From Gari tellinella (taxonomy: Eukaryota; Mollusca; Bivalvia; Cardiida; Psammobiidae), in contig OV277864.1 of assembly GCA_922989275.2 (NCBI GenBank), forward strand, positions 4,774,001-4,838,000: 64,000 bases of DNA, in the 5' to 3' direction. This document shows positions 42,470-53,718 of this stretch, one piece after another. How positions within the stretch are numbered: position 1 is the stretch's first letter; every line of letters begins with the position of its first letter. Below the pieces are notes generated by a model that was not told the origin of the DNA, did no database searches, and saw only the letters and a list, made by a program, of their open reading frames with translations. The translations under genes were made by a program, and so were the position numbers.

Positions 42470-42789
42470 TTGGAATAGTTTGGAGCCAGATCAGACGCCC
42501 AGGTAACCCGGTCTTAACATGCTTCAATCAGTTGTTACATGTAACTCAGATACTTTAAATTGTTAAAACGCTGTCATTTTCTACATGTACATGCTATTGT
42601 TTTTCGGCGTCCGATATAGGTCCAAACAGCTTGCATATGTTAATATGCGAAATTCTTAATCTGAGTTGCAAAACAATTAGGTCATGCTCGAACTTCAGTT
42701 ACATGTATCTTGCTCCTAATTGTTCGCAAGGGATATATTTGTTTCAGCATAAGGGCGTTTATTAGGAAAATAACGTCTTCTCCACTGTG
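42470..42789. mobile_element. Two FamA remnants head to head
   Basis: A minus-type piece (AGTTTGGAGCCAGATCAGAC, TTTTCTACATGTACATG) to about 42600. Then plus-type pieces: TTTTTCGGCGTCCGATATAG and, at the end, GGGCGTTTATTAGGAAAATA with TTCTCCACTG. Confidence 0.5.
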
Positions 42790-42891
42790 TAATGTACAGC
42801 TAATTCTTCAATTTCTTGTACGACAGAAATCTGCCCAGCTACATTTACTTATTTCCTGCAACTACATGTATTACTTTCTCTACTTTAAGTA

Positions 42892-43138
42892 CAGTGGAGA
42901 ATCTGTTATTCTTTCCCGTTTAAACGCAAAAGAAACGCAAACGCAAAGTACTAAAACGTAGAAAATGACAATTGTTCGACAATTCTTAATGTTTATTTTA
43001 ACCTGGACGACAAACAGTTTGGAGCCTGATCAGACGCCGGGTTACCCGGCGTCTGATCTGGCTCCAAACGGTTTGCATGAGAAATAATAGATTTAGCGTA
43101 AACGCGTTTATTGGGAAATAGTAACGTTTTATCCACTG
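42892..43138 (+). mobile_element. FamA element, complete
   Basis: The left TIR has A1 spelling (GAATCTG), the right A2 spelling (CGTTTTATCCACTG). Perfect core. TA both sides. Confidence 0.93.
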
Positions 43139-43513
43139 TACTACCGTGTACTAAAAGCACTTCTTCCACACCTATTACATAGTAATTGTACCATTACAAG
43201 TACCGTCTAATTACCTTCGTTTCAACTCCACATATAAATGTCAAGTGCCTTTCAGAATTAAAAATTACACTTAATGTGGCACTCTTGGAGTTCCTTACTT
43301 ATCAATTATAGATATAAATTAATGATTTCTTAACTGGAGCAATTTGTTGATATTTAATAGTATTGATAATGCGGAAAATCAAGTGATACAGGTAATTTGT
43401 AAGTACATAACTGTTATTGAAATTCGCAAATGATACATTCTGTAGGAGTAGTTTTGATCCAGAGGAGACGCGTATGATTAGGATTCAAACTGTTTACTTG
43501 TTGGTAATAATAT

Positions 43514-43747
43514 ACAGTGGGAAGAGGCGATGTCTTCCCGTTTACATGGCACTTAATGAAAATGATATGCAATAATATGTAAACAAAAAAAGTTGATTAC
43601 TCTCTTTTAATCTGAGTTGCGAACAGTTGGGGGCTTGGTATATTTGCGGATCACCCGGTGTCATATCTGGGTCCAAACTGTTTGCAACGGAAATAAAACT
43701 TTTAGCACAAATATATTAATAAAGAAAACATAAAGTTTTCGCCCCTG
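43514..43747 (+). mobile_element. FamA (A2) element, degenerate
   Basis: CAGTGGGAAGAGGCGATGTC to TTTTCGCCCCTG. The core right half GATCACCCGGTGTCATATCT is visible. Confidence 0.65.
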
Positions 43748-44338
43748 TATCTAAACAAAATGATACAAAATAAGACAAAGCCAACAAAACAACCAACAAT
43801 GAGATTCACTACAGATGACACCTAGTGCAGAAATGTGAGATTCTCAGATTAAACTAATAGAAGAGAGGGGAAAAAAACGACCAGCACAGAACGGTAGCTG
43901 AAATAAAGCGAGCATTGAAACATCTGTCTCCACTGATGTATTATCAAGTCTGTTTTCTATTATTGTTTTCTGTTGTCTAACACTTAGCTTTCAATTGTGC
44001 GATCACATCGGCTCATACATGTAGCGTAGAGAAAATAGAGCTTAGGCTATAGATAGCCCGCCCTGAAACCATACATAGCGCCTCTACATGATAGGACTGA
44101 GTACTAAATTATTGCTTTCTGTAGAAACAACCGGAATAAAGTTAATGTTTTGCAGACTCTATGCGCTACTTTTAGGCGAAAGCTGCCATTTTTCTGCCCA
44201 CGGGCAAAGCTTCTGTCTACAGATACGGTACATGCAGACGGGGAGAATCTGGTCTACGTCGAGTATAGTGCACTTCAAGTATTACACGTACGAACACTCA
44301 CATCAGTATTTTATATCCGATTATAAGGCATGTGTCTG
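43748..44338. other. No gene recognised
   Basis: No element ends. A frame from 44088 crosses the hairpin at 44339 and shows no domain. Confidence 0.35.
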
Positions 44339-44410
44339 TTTAAAGCAATATGAAAGTAAGGCAGAAAGCTCCTTAAGGAGCTTTCTGCTTTACTTTCATA
44401 TTGCTTTAAA
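44339..44410. repeat. FamD-type hairpin with variant arms
   Basis: Arms TTTAAAGCAATATGAAAGTA and complement, centre AAAGCTCCTTAAGGAGCTTT. The GCGCATT segment of other copies is replaced on both arms. Confidence 0.88.
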
Positions 44411-45043
44411 CTGTCGCTTTATCGGACGCGATAAGAGAGCTTTCTGTAAGTTGACGTTAAAGTGAGAATTTACTGTGGTTTCTATTGATTGCCAGCATGT
44501 TGAAAGTATCTTTCTCTTCACTATAATGCGGCAGTATTTGTAGGCCCCTACTCTACTTCCTAATCTCGCATTCCATCTTATTTGCACACGTTTCAAATAA
44601 ATCTCAAACATTTAATCAACACTGTTAAATGAAAATCAGTCTAATCTGCATTATTGAATTATCTCGCAAACTGGATATCCATTTTACTCTAGAAACCTCT
44701 AAAACATGGTTAATTAAAGAAATCTGAGAAATAAAAGTGTCTTTATGACGCACCTCCTAGTGTGGACAGAATATTATTTATAGTTTCATATTCATAACGA
44801 CTTTATAGAGTCTTAAGAGTTTTGTTTTGGCGCCATTAGACCGTCTGCTACGTTGCTTAGTAACGGTCGTATACGTCAGTCTCTGATTTAATTTGTGAAG
44901 ACGAAACTCAGATTATTGCAGTGATGACATCTTGTTGGATGTACATGTTTTGTATTTTAATGAAAAATATCCCAAAATACTGCATGCCTAGCATTTGTGT
45001 TTTATAATAGAGACGACCTTCGTCATTAATACATGTACCATTG

Positions 45044-45293
45044 AACCCATTACCCCATCAATACGCTTTTTACGCCTTAAAATTATTTCTCTACTGAATA
45101 ATTGTTCCAATTTATACTGTTACAAATAGGAACCATAATAATTATTTTCTATATTCTAGCAGATACATGTAATAGCTTCAAACAGGCTGAAAGTAAAGCA
45201 GAATGCGCCTTAAATGCGCATTCTGCTTTACTTTCAACCTGCTTTAAATAGTCACCTGTCTTAAAAACGTGAAACAGGCTATGGATAAATTGG
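45044..45293 (-). mobile_element. FamD element
   Basis: CCCATTACCCCATCAATACG to GGCTATGGATAAATTGG, then TTAA. Hairpin at about 45175-45247 with centre GCGCCTTAAATGCGC. Confidence 0.82.
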
Positions 45294-45599
45294 TTAAACG
45301 AATCAATGTGCCTGGCGCTAAGTTTGAAGATTAAAACAGGATACAAATAAAGAAGAAATCTCATGGAGGAACTTTATGTCTTACTTTCAGCCTTCTTTAG
45401 CAGCTATCTTTATTAGATGTTGTAGGATATTTGGTTTTGGTATAGATCTATATTATCTTGAAATTCTACACACTTCAAAAAACTGAAGTGTAATTGGTTA
45501 AATATGTCAACACTAAGTTACTATTGTTGGTTAATATGTTCCCTTGTGGATATTTTTAGTTACCAAAACAGAAACCAGTTTACATGGATTTCTGGTTAG

Positions 45600-45690
45600 T
45601 TTAATAAATACTGGTCTAAATAAGACCCTGTGTAGACAATGTAGACCCCTGATCAGAGGGCTCCTATATGGTCTATACTGTTTGCAAATA
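45600..45690. mobile_element. FamQ-like remnant
   Basis: AGACCCCTGATCAGAGGGCT and GGTCTATACTGTTTGCAAAT, a diverged core. Confidence 0.4.
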
Positions 45691-45826
45691 TAATGAGTTT
45701 ATTTCAAACTGGTTCATGGCATTTAATGTAAAAGCTTGTGGAAATAGACACTATAAATCGCGCAGAACAAATAAGGCAGGAATATATGTTCACACCTAGG
45801 ATACATTTTCTAAGTTAAGAAGAATC

Positions 45827-46109
45827 TAAACGCAAACGCAATTCTTTAAATTGAAGAACATTATTTTGAAATTGTTAAAGATTTATATTTTATCTTATTG
45901 GCGAACACTGTATCAGACCTGAGGTTGTTCGGCGTCTTATCTAACTCCAAAATATTTACAAAGATGATAATGTCTTTAGCAACAACGTGCATATCGGGCT
46001 GGGGAAGGGTATATACCCGGCGTCTGATCTGGCTCCAAACTGTTTGCACTGCAAATAATAGTTTAAGCGTAAACGCGTTTATTGGGAAAGAATAACGTTT
46101 TCTCCACTG
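45827..46109 (+). mobile_element. FamA composite: old copy plus A2 right half
   Basis: AAACGCAAACGCAATTC and CGAACACTGTATCAGACC belong to a degenerate copy. From 46010 an intact right half follows (CCGGCGTCTGATCTGGCTCC to TTTTCTCCACTG). Confidence 0.65.
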
Positions 46110-46120
46110 TACAAGAGCCA

Positions 46121-46365
46121 CAATGGAAAACATCGTTTTTGTCCGTTTAAACGCAAACAGAAAGCAAACGCAGAGCACTAAAATGAAGAAAATTCCAAAT
46201 TCTTGCCAATTTTTACCGTTTAATTTTATCTGAGTGACAAACAGTTTGGAGCCTGATCAGACGCCGGGTTACCCGGCGTCTGATCTGACTCCAAACTGTT
46301 TGCATTGGAAATGATAGTTTCAGCATAAACGCGTTTATTGGGAAAGAATAACGTCTACTCCACTG
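46121..46365 (+). mobile_element. FamA (A2) element, complete
   Basis: CAATGGAAAACATCGTTTTT to GTCTACTCCACTG, with a perfect inner core palindrome. Confidence 0.9.
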
Positions 46366-47157
46366 CACATATTAAGCCGATCCCCGAATGTGGCCGTAAA
46401 CTTGTAAGGAGTAAATATGACAAGCATTTACCACTCATTTGCCTGCAAGTTGTAACACTATGCAAATATGTCGTTGGCCTTATCCCTCTGGGATCTTTAA
46501 CAATAATAGTTATGTTGATCGACTCCCACCGTGGCTGGTTGGTAGGAATAGCTGCCGCCAGCCTGATGCGTATCCTGCACGCAAAATAATATAGCTACAA
46601 GTGAGTTACACATCCTAGCACAGTAAATCACTATTCCTTTGACTGAACCTAATCCAATATTCCTAAACGTATTGAAATAAGTTTAGGATTGGCCGATTTC
46701 ATGTAAATTTGTCACTTCCACAGTGCTCCAGATACATGTAAGGGGAGTATTTTGAAAATAAAAAGTTTTAGCATGCAAAGAGCGAATACTTACTCGTTTA
46801 ATTACTTGTCTATTCTAGGCGAGGTTGATGGGCATTTTAAGCAACATGAATTGCTTTGGAATATAATGACGTCATCAAATGGAATGGATTGACGTCTTGG
46901 AAAAGAGTGACGTAATTAAAGTGTCCTCCCGAATGTTTGAGACAAGGATATTCGCGATCGTTGTTCGCCATTGAACACATGGTAGTTATGTGAGAACATC
47001 GTTTTCTCCATTTTGTTTAACAGCGTTTGTATTTCTCCACTGTGAGAATTCATAATAGCGGACATAGCTGTATAAACTTACAGCAGTTGGGTAGTAGTGT
47101 AGACAGAAAGGGGTGTCAAGCAATATCAAAGCAAAGTAAAACACCCGCATGGTACAT
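46366..47157. other. No gene established; a short hydrophobic frame and CRE-like motifs
   Basis: A frame at about 46380-46589 encodes a hydrophobic stretch (YVVGLIPLGSLTIIVMLI), unlike the repeat-derived frames around it, but matches nothing I know. TGACGTCA and GACGT motifs cluster at 46867-46915. Confidence 0.3.
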
Positions 47158-47610
47158 ACACATTACCAGTTGACAGAGCGATACAGAGTGATGTATTTAG
47201 CTCGAGACGTTTTTGGCGGAAATAGCCGATCTGACGAGCGCCTTGGCGCGAGTCTGATCGGTTGTTTCCGCCAAAAACGTCGAGAGCTAAATGCAACACT
47301 CTGTTGCGCACTGCCAACTGGTAATGTGTTTATTATATGCCTTGAATACAAACCAGAAACAACTAAATAGTTGTTTAAATAATTTTATATCCAAAAATTA
47401 TTAGTTATTTGAAGCAGAACAAGAATTGTGTATGCCACAAAGAATAACGCAGCACTCGTAGATGTACGTAAATGACGTCACGTTAAATCGAAAGCGACGT
47501 CAGAGTAAAATACAAAGTGGCTGATACAAGGTGGCTGATACAGACTCTTGTATTTTACTGAGCAGATACACGCGGAAACGCTCGATATCACTCGAATGCA
47601 TATAATAAAT
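47158..47610. mobile_element. FamE foldback unit 1
   Basis: An inverted repeat of about 175 bp opens the unit: ACACATTACCAGTTGACAG pairs with CTGCCAACTGGTAATGTGT, and GACGTTTTTGGCGGAAAT pairs with TTTCCGCCAAAAACGTC. About 275 bp of spacer follows, with TGACGTCACG and a second stem AGTAAAATACAA / TTGTATTTTACT. Confidence 0.8.
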
Positions 47611-48066
47611 ACACATTACCAGTTGACAGTGCGATACAGAGTGGTGTATTTAGCTCGAGACGTTTTTGGCGGAAATAGCCGATCTGACGAGCGCCTTGTC
47701 ACGAGTCTGATCGGTTGTTTCCGCCAAAAACGTCGAGAGCTAAATGCAACACTCTGTTGCGCACTGCCAACTGGTGATGTGTTTATTATATGCATTGAAT
47801 ACACACCAGAAACAACTAAATAGTTGTTTGAATCATTTTATATCCAAAATTTATTAGTTATTTGAAGCAGAACAAGAAATTTTGTATGTCACAAAGAATA
47901 ACGCGGCACTCGTACATGTACGTAAATGACGTCACGTCAAATCGAAAGCGAGGTCAGAGTAAAATACAAAGTGGCTGATACAAGGTGGCTGATACAGACT
48001 CTTGTATTTTACTCTGCAAATACACGCGGAAACGCTCCATATCACTCGAAGGCATATAATAAATGT
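47611..48066. mobile_element. FamE foldback unit 2 (tandem copy)
   Basis: Direct tandem copy of the previous unit at a period of 453 bp with few differences. Its inverted repeat extends further out, TGCATATAATAAA / TTTATTATATGCA (47597-47794). Confidence 0.85.
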
Positions 48067-48098
48067 AGTGTCCTACTTATTTAGAATCAATACTGATA

Positions 48099-48335
48099 CA
48101 GGGGAAAAGACGTTATCCTTCTCCGATTAAATGCAAACGCATTGTAACAAAATGTGGAAAATAACGATCTTTTTGAATTTTCTTATGATTAATTTTATTC
48201 CGAGTGTCAAACAGATCGGAGCCTACTCAGACGTCGGATTACCCGACGTCTTGTATGTCGCGAAACTGTTTGCAGTGTACAAAAGGTTGATAACATAAAC
48301 ACGTTTATTTGGAACGAGAGACGTCTTCTCCACTG
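48099..48335 (+). mobile_element. FamA (A2) element
   Basis: CAGGGGAAAAGACGTTATCC to GTCTTCTCCACTG. Core GATCGGAGCCTACTCAGACG keeps an inner stem GACGTCGG / CCGACGTC with changes on both arms. Confidence 0.82.
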
Positions 48336-49594
48336 TAACCTGCTTCGAGCATTCACCTGCCTTGAATACAAAAACACACACAAGTCTTCATTTAAGTGGT
48401 CATAATAGCGGGACTTTGCTGAATAATCAGGAATCAATTTCAAGAAACATGTGAACGCAGCTGCCAGTCATGTTTGTTAGAGAATAATCAGTTTTAGCTG
48501 AATTACGATTGGTTGTTAAAAACATGCATGCAATGATGCACTAGGCTCTTCACATGTAAATTTTGACATTTTTCAATATTGCATTGTAGATGGGGTTACT
48601 AGTATTATAAAAAATATAGCTAGCAAAGATCTGGTGTCTATCAAGGGACAGAAAGTTTGATACACATTCGGTGTTTCTTCAGTTCAATTGGCTATTAGTT
48701 TTGTAATAAAAGCAACCTATTTAAATGGCCGATATTGTGGCATAAAATTGGTAAGGCATGTTTATTGCAAATATGTTCTCTCTCAACGTCTAATATTACA
48801 TCAAACTGTTTGTAATTGTCATTTGTCACTGGTTGCGGAAACGCATCACCACAGTTGTATATAAAACACTGTCAGTTAAACCCATGATTGTTCACCGTCC
48901 AAAAGTAAGCATTAGCAATACAAGTAGTCACTACTTAGTAAAGCTAATATTCGGCGTCTCATCAAGGTCTGCAATAATTGATATTCCATATGAAATAAAC
49001 AGCTGTATACAAACACTCCTGTGTAATTTAAACTTACCGTTGTATATTTATAATGTTAATTTCCTGCAAACACGTAAATAGAGTTCATTTAGGAATTTAC
49101 AGTTGAGCTATTGAATAATTATTATGTTAAGAATTTCAATTTGTTAATATCACCATTAGTTCCTCATACATTTTGGGATCGTCTCGCATACAACAGTGCA
49201 ATTAGCTCTAAACTAACAATTGTTTGGATGTGATATATTATTGTTCCTTTGTTACCGGTGTATTTATGTCTTAATATTACGACAACTGTAACATACTTTT
49301 AAAAGTGCCAATAAAGACCTGAGAAGAGGGTCATATACATGTACGTGCAACCTATATTTTGTTAGGGTATAGTTAATGCTGGTTCTTAGAGATAAAACAT
49401 AATTCCACGTTGCTCAAACACGTATTCTAACCATAATGGCGTCGTTTTTCAACATAGAAAAGTATTCAACACAATTACAGGTTCTATATACAGTTCCAGT
49501 TGGCAAAATATCTATATGCTGTTTATTCGAATACCACAGCTACACTATGTCTATACAAATTGAACCTGTCGCACGTTTTAGTCTATTTTACGAT
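48336..49594. other. Mostly unique, no gene recognised
   Basis: A lone core trace (TTCGGCGTCTCATCAAGGTC) near 48955. AATAAA-type motif near 49311. Frames show no domain. Confidence 0.4.
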
Positions 49595-49835
49595 ACAGCA
49601 GAGAAACCACTCTTTCCCAAAAACACGTTTATATTTAAACTTATATCCACCGAAAACAGTTTTGAGCCGGATGAGACACCGGGTTTTCCGGTGTCCAGTC
49701 AGGTTCCTAACTGCTTGCTCCTCAGATTAAATTAAATTGTAAGCAATTTCAAGATATTGTAATTTTCTATATTTCATTGCCAATCGTTTACGTTTCATTT
49801 GCGTCTCGTCAGGACCTAAACTGTTGGACACTGAG
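49595..49835 (-). mobile_element. FamA (A2) remnant with a FamB scrap
   Basis: CAGCAGAGAAACCACTCTTT at the left. The core GAGCCGGATGAGACACCGGG mirrors to CCGGTGTCCAGTCAGG. From 49801 a FamB right arm (CGTCTCGTCAGGACC) replaces the end. Confidence 0.65.
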
Positions 49836-50200
49836 GTGATATTTTGTCATCGAATTGGTACACATACTCGTATATGCAGTCAAACGAGTTTTCAGAATAA
49901 TTTCTAGAAACATCGCAAAGGTTTTAGTTGCACAAAAACCTGTGTTTTGTAACTTATCATAATGTCCTGAGGAGAAACGTTTTTAGCAGAGATATTCACG
50001 AGAGATTTGGCGAGAGGGCGAATTCCTATAATGTTCTTGAACTTGAGTCGCGATACGCATGGATGTACAGTGAAGAAGAAATTATATCATTTTTGTTTAA
50101 TACGAAATACATTAGACAATGACAGTCTTTTAAAAATCTCCAATAAATTATAGTTATTTCTCGGTAGAATACGTTGAGAGGATGCAAAGAAAACAACAGA
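49836..50200. other. No recognisable feature
   Basis: A 64-codon frame at 49928-50122 has no known domain. Confidence 0.35.
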
Positions 50201-50452
50201 GCCGTGTCATGACAACACCAGCCTTATTGCATTGCAATTAGTGTAGTTCAGGGTCAGCCACCGCGTCAAAGAAGAGGCGGCTGGTCTTGATCTACACCTT
50301 TTGACACTCACATGCATCTAAAGCATTTTATTTGGCTGTATTCTATACGGTAGTTGGTAGTGAAACCAAACTAAGATACAGAGTCTGAGATGACAACAGT
50401 GCTTGGTCTGTTCAATGTTGCAATGTAATAAGGCTAGATTTGTCATGGCACG
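50201..50452 (+). mobile_element. FamR element without insertion
   Basis: Inverted ends GCCGTGTCATGACAACACCA and complement of CCGTGCCATGACAAATCTAG, then CCTTATTGCATTGCAA on both sides. Centre: GGTCAGCCACCGCGTC and GGCGGCTGGTCTTGA, then TTTTGACACTC as in FamB. Confidence 0.72.
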
Positions 50453-50631
50453 GCGCAATTGTTTTCACACAACCACGTAGTCTCCAGTGTATACTTTTGC
50501 AAATGCATGACAAAGGTAATCAAAATGTTTCTCTTAACGATTTCTGTTTTACCGTTTTTTGCATCTTACTGTCACATATCTTAAATAATCAGCACAGAAT
50601 AACCTCTTATTGTAATCAAAGTAAGTGTTAA

Positions 50632-50883
50632 CCCTTCAAACCTTTACCCAATAACCTATTTATAATATTAAAGACAGTTGATCACTTAAAGCAGATTGAA
50701 AGTAAAGCAGAATGTGCATTAAGGCACATTCTGCTTTACTTTCAATCTGCTTTAAACTACCATCTGTTAGGCTAGATAAAAGTATTTGTTATGGTAATTG
50801 TTCGTGAGGGTATAAACTGGAACTATTATTTGCAGCGTAGGAATAATTTAATAGTCTAAAAGTCGCTTCTATGGGGGAAAGGG
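50632..50883 (+). mobile_element. FamD element, complete
   Basis: 252 bp between TTAA at 50628-50631 and 50884-50887. CCCTTCAAACCTTTACCCAA to CTATGGGGGAAAGGG. The hairpin at 50686-50755 is nearly perfect. Confidence 0.92.
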
Positions 50884-51552
50884 TTAACTATCATTATGAC
50901 GTAAAAGCTCGTCTAACACAGTCGTTGACATAATATCGGCTGCTTAATTAACACTTTCATCGGTTAACAGACACTATAAAACAATATGCAATCTTGTAGA
51001 TGCATCATGTTTGCATATATCTGACAATAACTTCTAAAGATATACATTGATTTTACAGTTATGAGTATTTTAATGAAGAGCCCTAAAATTCGTTTGTATG
51101 ATATCGGTTTTTGTGGTTACGCACAACAGCTTTTTGTACTGCACATACATGTAGTCTTAACAATACATGTAACGGTTTTATGTTTTACTTGTATACGTAT
51201 AAATTGTCCAAGAAAGCCAAGATTGCACAAGCATATTAAGTCTACTGAATTGTCCTTTATTTTTATTTATTTATTCTAAAATGATAACAAACTCCCTGTG
51301 CTTTGAGCGGTTTTTCTTGTCAGTGTATATGCCACAAACGTTGGATACGAAACACTACATATGTTTAATTCATATTGCACCTCGTCATATTGTTTCTGTC
51401 AATCATTAATTTGTGCTGATTATTTCATTACCAAAATATCTGTACAGTTTTACATCGATGTCGGAACCATATTATGTTTTGTTTCTACATTGCCAAGTTT
51501 TTTGAATACTCGGGTCATGCTGTGTTAAAAGAGACATTCCAGCAGATGCTAA
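50884..51552. other. No gene recognised
   Basis: AT-rich; a 72-codon frame at 51061 shows no domain. Confidence 0.4.
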
Positions 51553-51618
51553 CTTAAGGAATTCTGTAAGTAAAGTAGAATGCATGATACATTCTACTTT
51601 ATCTTCAACACGCTTAAA
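51553..51618. repeat. FamD-type hairpin, diverged
   Basis: AAGTAAAGTAGAATGCATGA pairs with ACATTCTACTTTATCTT. The right flank ACAGGCTATGGGATACTGG is a FamD end. Confidence 0.65.
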
Positions 51619-51759
51619 GTGGCATTCTGTCTTTAGTCTATAAACAGGCTATGGGATACTGGTTATATAGGTTAGAATGTATAATGTATTCAAATGGATT
51701 TGATTTCTCAAAATTAAATTTAATTTATTTGTCTTTTGAAATATTGAAATGTGTTTCCA

Positions 51760-51825
51760 TCATTTGGATCTTTATCGGACGTCGCGTTGCACTACATCTT
51801 ATCAAGACCCAAACGTGTTTTAAAT
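51760..51825. mobile_element. FamB core fragment
   Basis: TTATCGGACGTCGCGTTGC with ATCAAGACCCAAACG. Confidence 0.4.
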
Positions 51826-52181
51826 TACCATTTTTTTACGGGTAAGGCAGAGTGCAACTTAATGCACAATTTATTCTGCCTACAGAAATAGAATAACGCT
51901 TAAGCACTTAGCTATGTTTTGTTCAACACTAAGTATTTACGATAAAGACAGTATTCACATTTGGAGACAAACATAAATTGTGTTAGTCGTATGTTTTGCA
52001 CAAAAATAGAAAATGTGCACGCTGTAGTGTCCAAAAGTACGTCTCGTTTCCGAAAACAGACACTTACGATCAATTAACTATTCCACTGTAATATTGTCGC
52101 AGGTTGTAACGCCGCCGTCTGCAATTTGTTGTTAAGCTTAGATTTCAAGCACTCAAGGCTTGTGAGACATCGTCACAAGTA

Positions 52182-52369
52182 CAGTGAAGAAGTTATTTTA
52201 TTCTCGTTAACACTCAAACGAAACTCAAACGCATTGCAATAAAATATAGAAAATGACAACGTGCTGACAAAATTCTGACTATTCATTTTAATCTCCAAAC
52301 TATTTGCAATGAAAATTGATTTTTTAGCGTAAACGGATTTATTTGGAAAGAATAACGTTGTCATCACTG
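52182..52369 (+). mobile_element. FamA (A2) element lacking the core
   Basis: CAGTGAAGAAGTTATTTTAT to CGTTGTCATCACTG. ATTCATTTTAATCT joins directly to CCAAACTATTTGCAATG, so the left arm, loop and inner right arm are gone. Confidence 0.8.
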
Positions 52370-52450
52370 TATCAACTTAATGGTTCATACCTTGTTTTCA
52401 ATACTGCAAACAGATGGTTGATTAAATCATGCTGTAAATAAAACAAACTA

Positions 52451-52696
52451 CAGTGGAGAATCTGTTATTCTTTCCAGTTTAAACGCAAACGTACGCAAAC
52501 GCAAAACACTAAAATGTAGAAAAGTACAGCTTTTTGACAATTCTGATAATTCTTGTTTATCTTGGTGGCAAACAGTTTGGAGCCTGATCAGACGCCGGGT
52601 AACCCGGCGTCTGATCTGGCTCCAAACTGTTTGCACTGCAAATAATAGTTTTAGCGTAAACGCGTTTATTGGGAAAGAATAACAGAATCTCCACTG
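52451..52696 (+). mobile_element. FamA (A1) element, complete
   Basis: 246 bp, TA both sides. Loop reads GTAAC rather than GTTAC. Otherwise perfect core. Confidence 0.95.
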
Positions 52697-52764
52697 TACT
52701 CCTTTATGACCATTTTCTTTATAAGCATTATTTTTCGCCTGCTTTACGCTACAACTTATCTTAA

Positions 52765-53368
52765 AATATTCCCCCATAGTTTGTTTTAAACATTGTGTGG
52801 ATCCTGGAAATATACATAGTTGACCAGCATCCATTTTGGATCTGTTACTTTAGGCAGGCTGAACGTAAAGCAGACTGCTGCTTAAGGAGCTTTCTACCTT
52901 ATTTAGTCTGCTTTAAATTTCAAGCTGCTACGATATACAGTACTGAACCTTATTAAATTAAATTGATAATCGCAATCGAATTGCCATCGAATCGCCATCG
53001 AATCGGGCGCTTCAAAAAGCAAACTGTGTGCTTGAGTCGTTTCACGTGATCTTTCCGAAGCGGTTGTGACAAAAATGGAATCGAAAAACATTAACGAAGG
53101 CATATTTGCGAATATTGGTGAGATGCACAATTCAGGAAAACTCACGCGTTAATTGCGGTGGACAATATTCACAAGCGAATTGCCATCGAATTGCAAGCGA
53201 ATTGCCATCGAATTGCAAGCGAATCGCAAAAAGTGTTAATTTAATAAGGTTCAGTACACATGTATGACATGTTGCTTATGTGTACATTCATGACGTTATC
53301 CGGTAAAACCTTTTCTTTATTGGAGGAATGAATTAAACCCACCAAAAGGCATATATATGGAGCAATAG
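52765..53368 (+). mobile_element. FamD host interrupted by FamO
   Basis: TTAA at 52761-52764, then AATATTCCCCCATAG. Hairpin at about 52850-52916 with centre TGCTTAAGGAGC. After FamO, GTTGCTTATGTGTACATTCA to GGAGCAATAGG matches FamD right sides at 27.8 and 50.8 kb. Confidence 0.65.
52938..53258 (+). mobile_element. FamO element nested in FamD
   Basis: CAGTACTGAACCTTATTAAA to AATAAGGTTCAGTAC, preceded by TA. Internal tandem repeats of GCGAATTGCCATCGAATTGC. A short plus-strand frame at about 53074 starts MESKNINEGIFANIGEMHNS and is shared with 25.6 kb. Confidence 0.85.
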
Positions 53369-53482
53369 GTTACAGTGTTTGGATCCTGGAAATATACATA
53401 GTTATTCAGCATCAATTCCGGATCTGAAACGTTTGCAAGAATCAGTGTAAACAATATTAGCAGTTAAATAGTTTTGTGTTAA

Positions 53483-53718
53483 CCCTTTTACTTTCGATGA
53501 CTTCATAAAGCGCATTTGCAAATAGTTTTGATCCTGATTAGACACCGCGTAAAGCGTCGTCTGATGACGATAAAAACTAGTTGCCACTTGTTGTATAATT
53601 ACACCAGTTATACTGTCTTAGTTCTAACTAAGAAACAATATTGCAGACAACAATATTACAGCAGACAATATCACGGTGAAAGGGTAAAATCCTCAAGGTA
53701 GATTTGATCATGAAAGGG
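53483..53718 (+). mobile_element. FamB element, complete
   Basis: 236 bp between TTAA at 53479-53482 and 53719-53722. CCCTTTTACTTTCGATGACT to TTTGATCATGAAAGGG. The core is diverged: GATCCTGATTAGACACCGCG. Confidence 0.88.

Noticed and set aside
44088..44465. A 125-codon frame as a gene
   Set aside because: It runs through a FamD hairpin and has no domain.
46338..46589. An 83-codon frame with a hydrophobic segment as a membrane protein gene
   Set aside because: Its first codons lie in a FamA end, no homology is recognised and there is no splice or promoter support. Noted as a weak candidate only.
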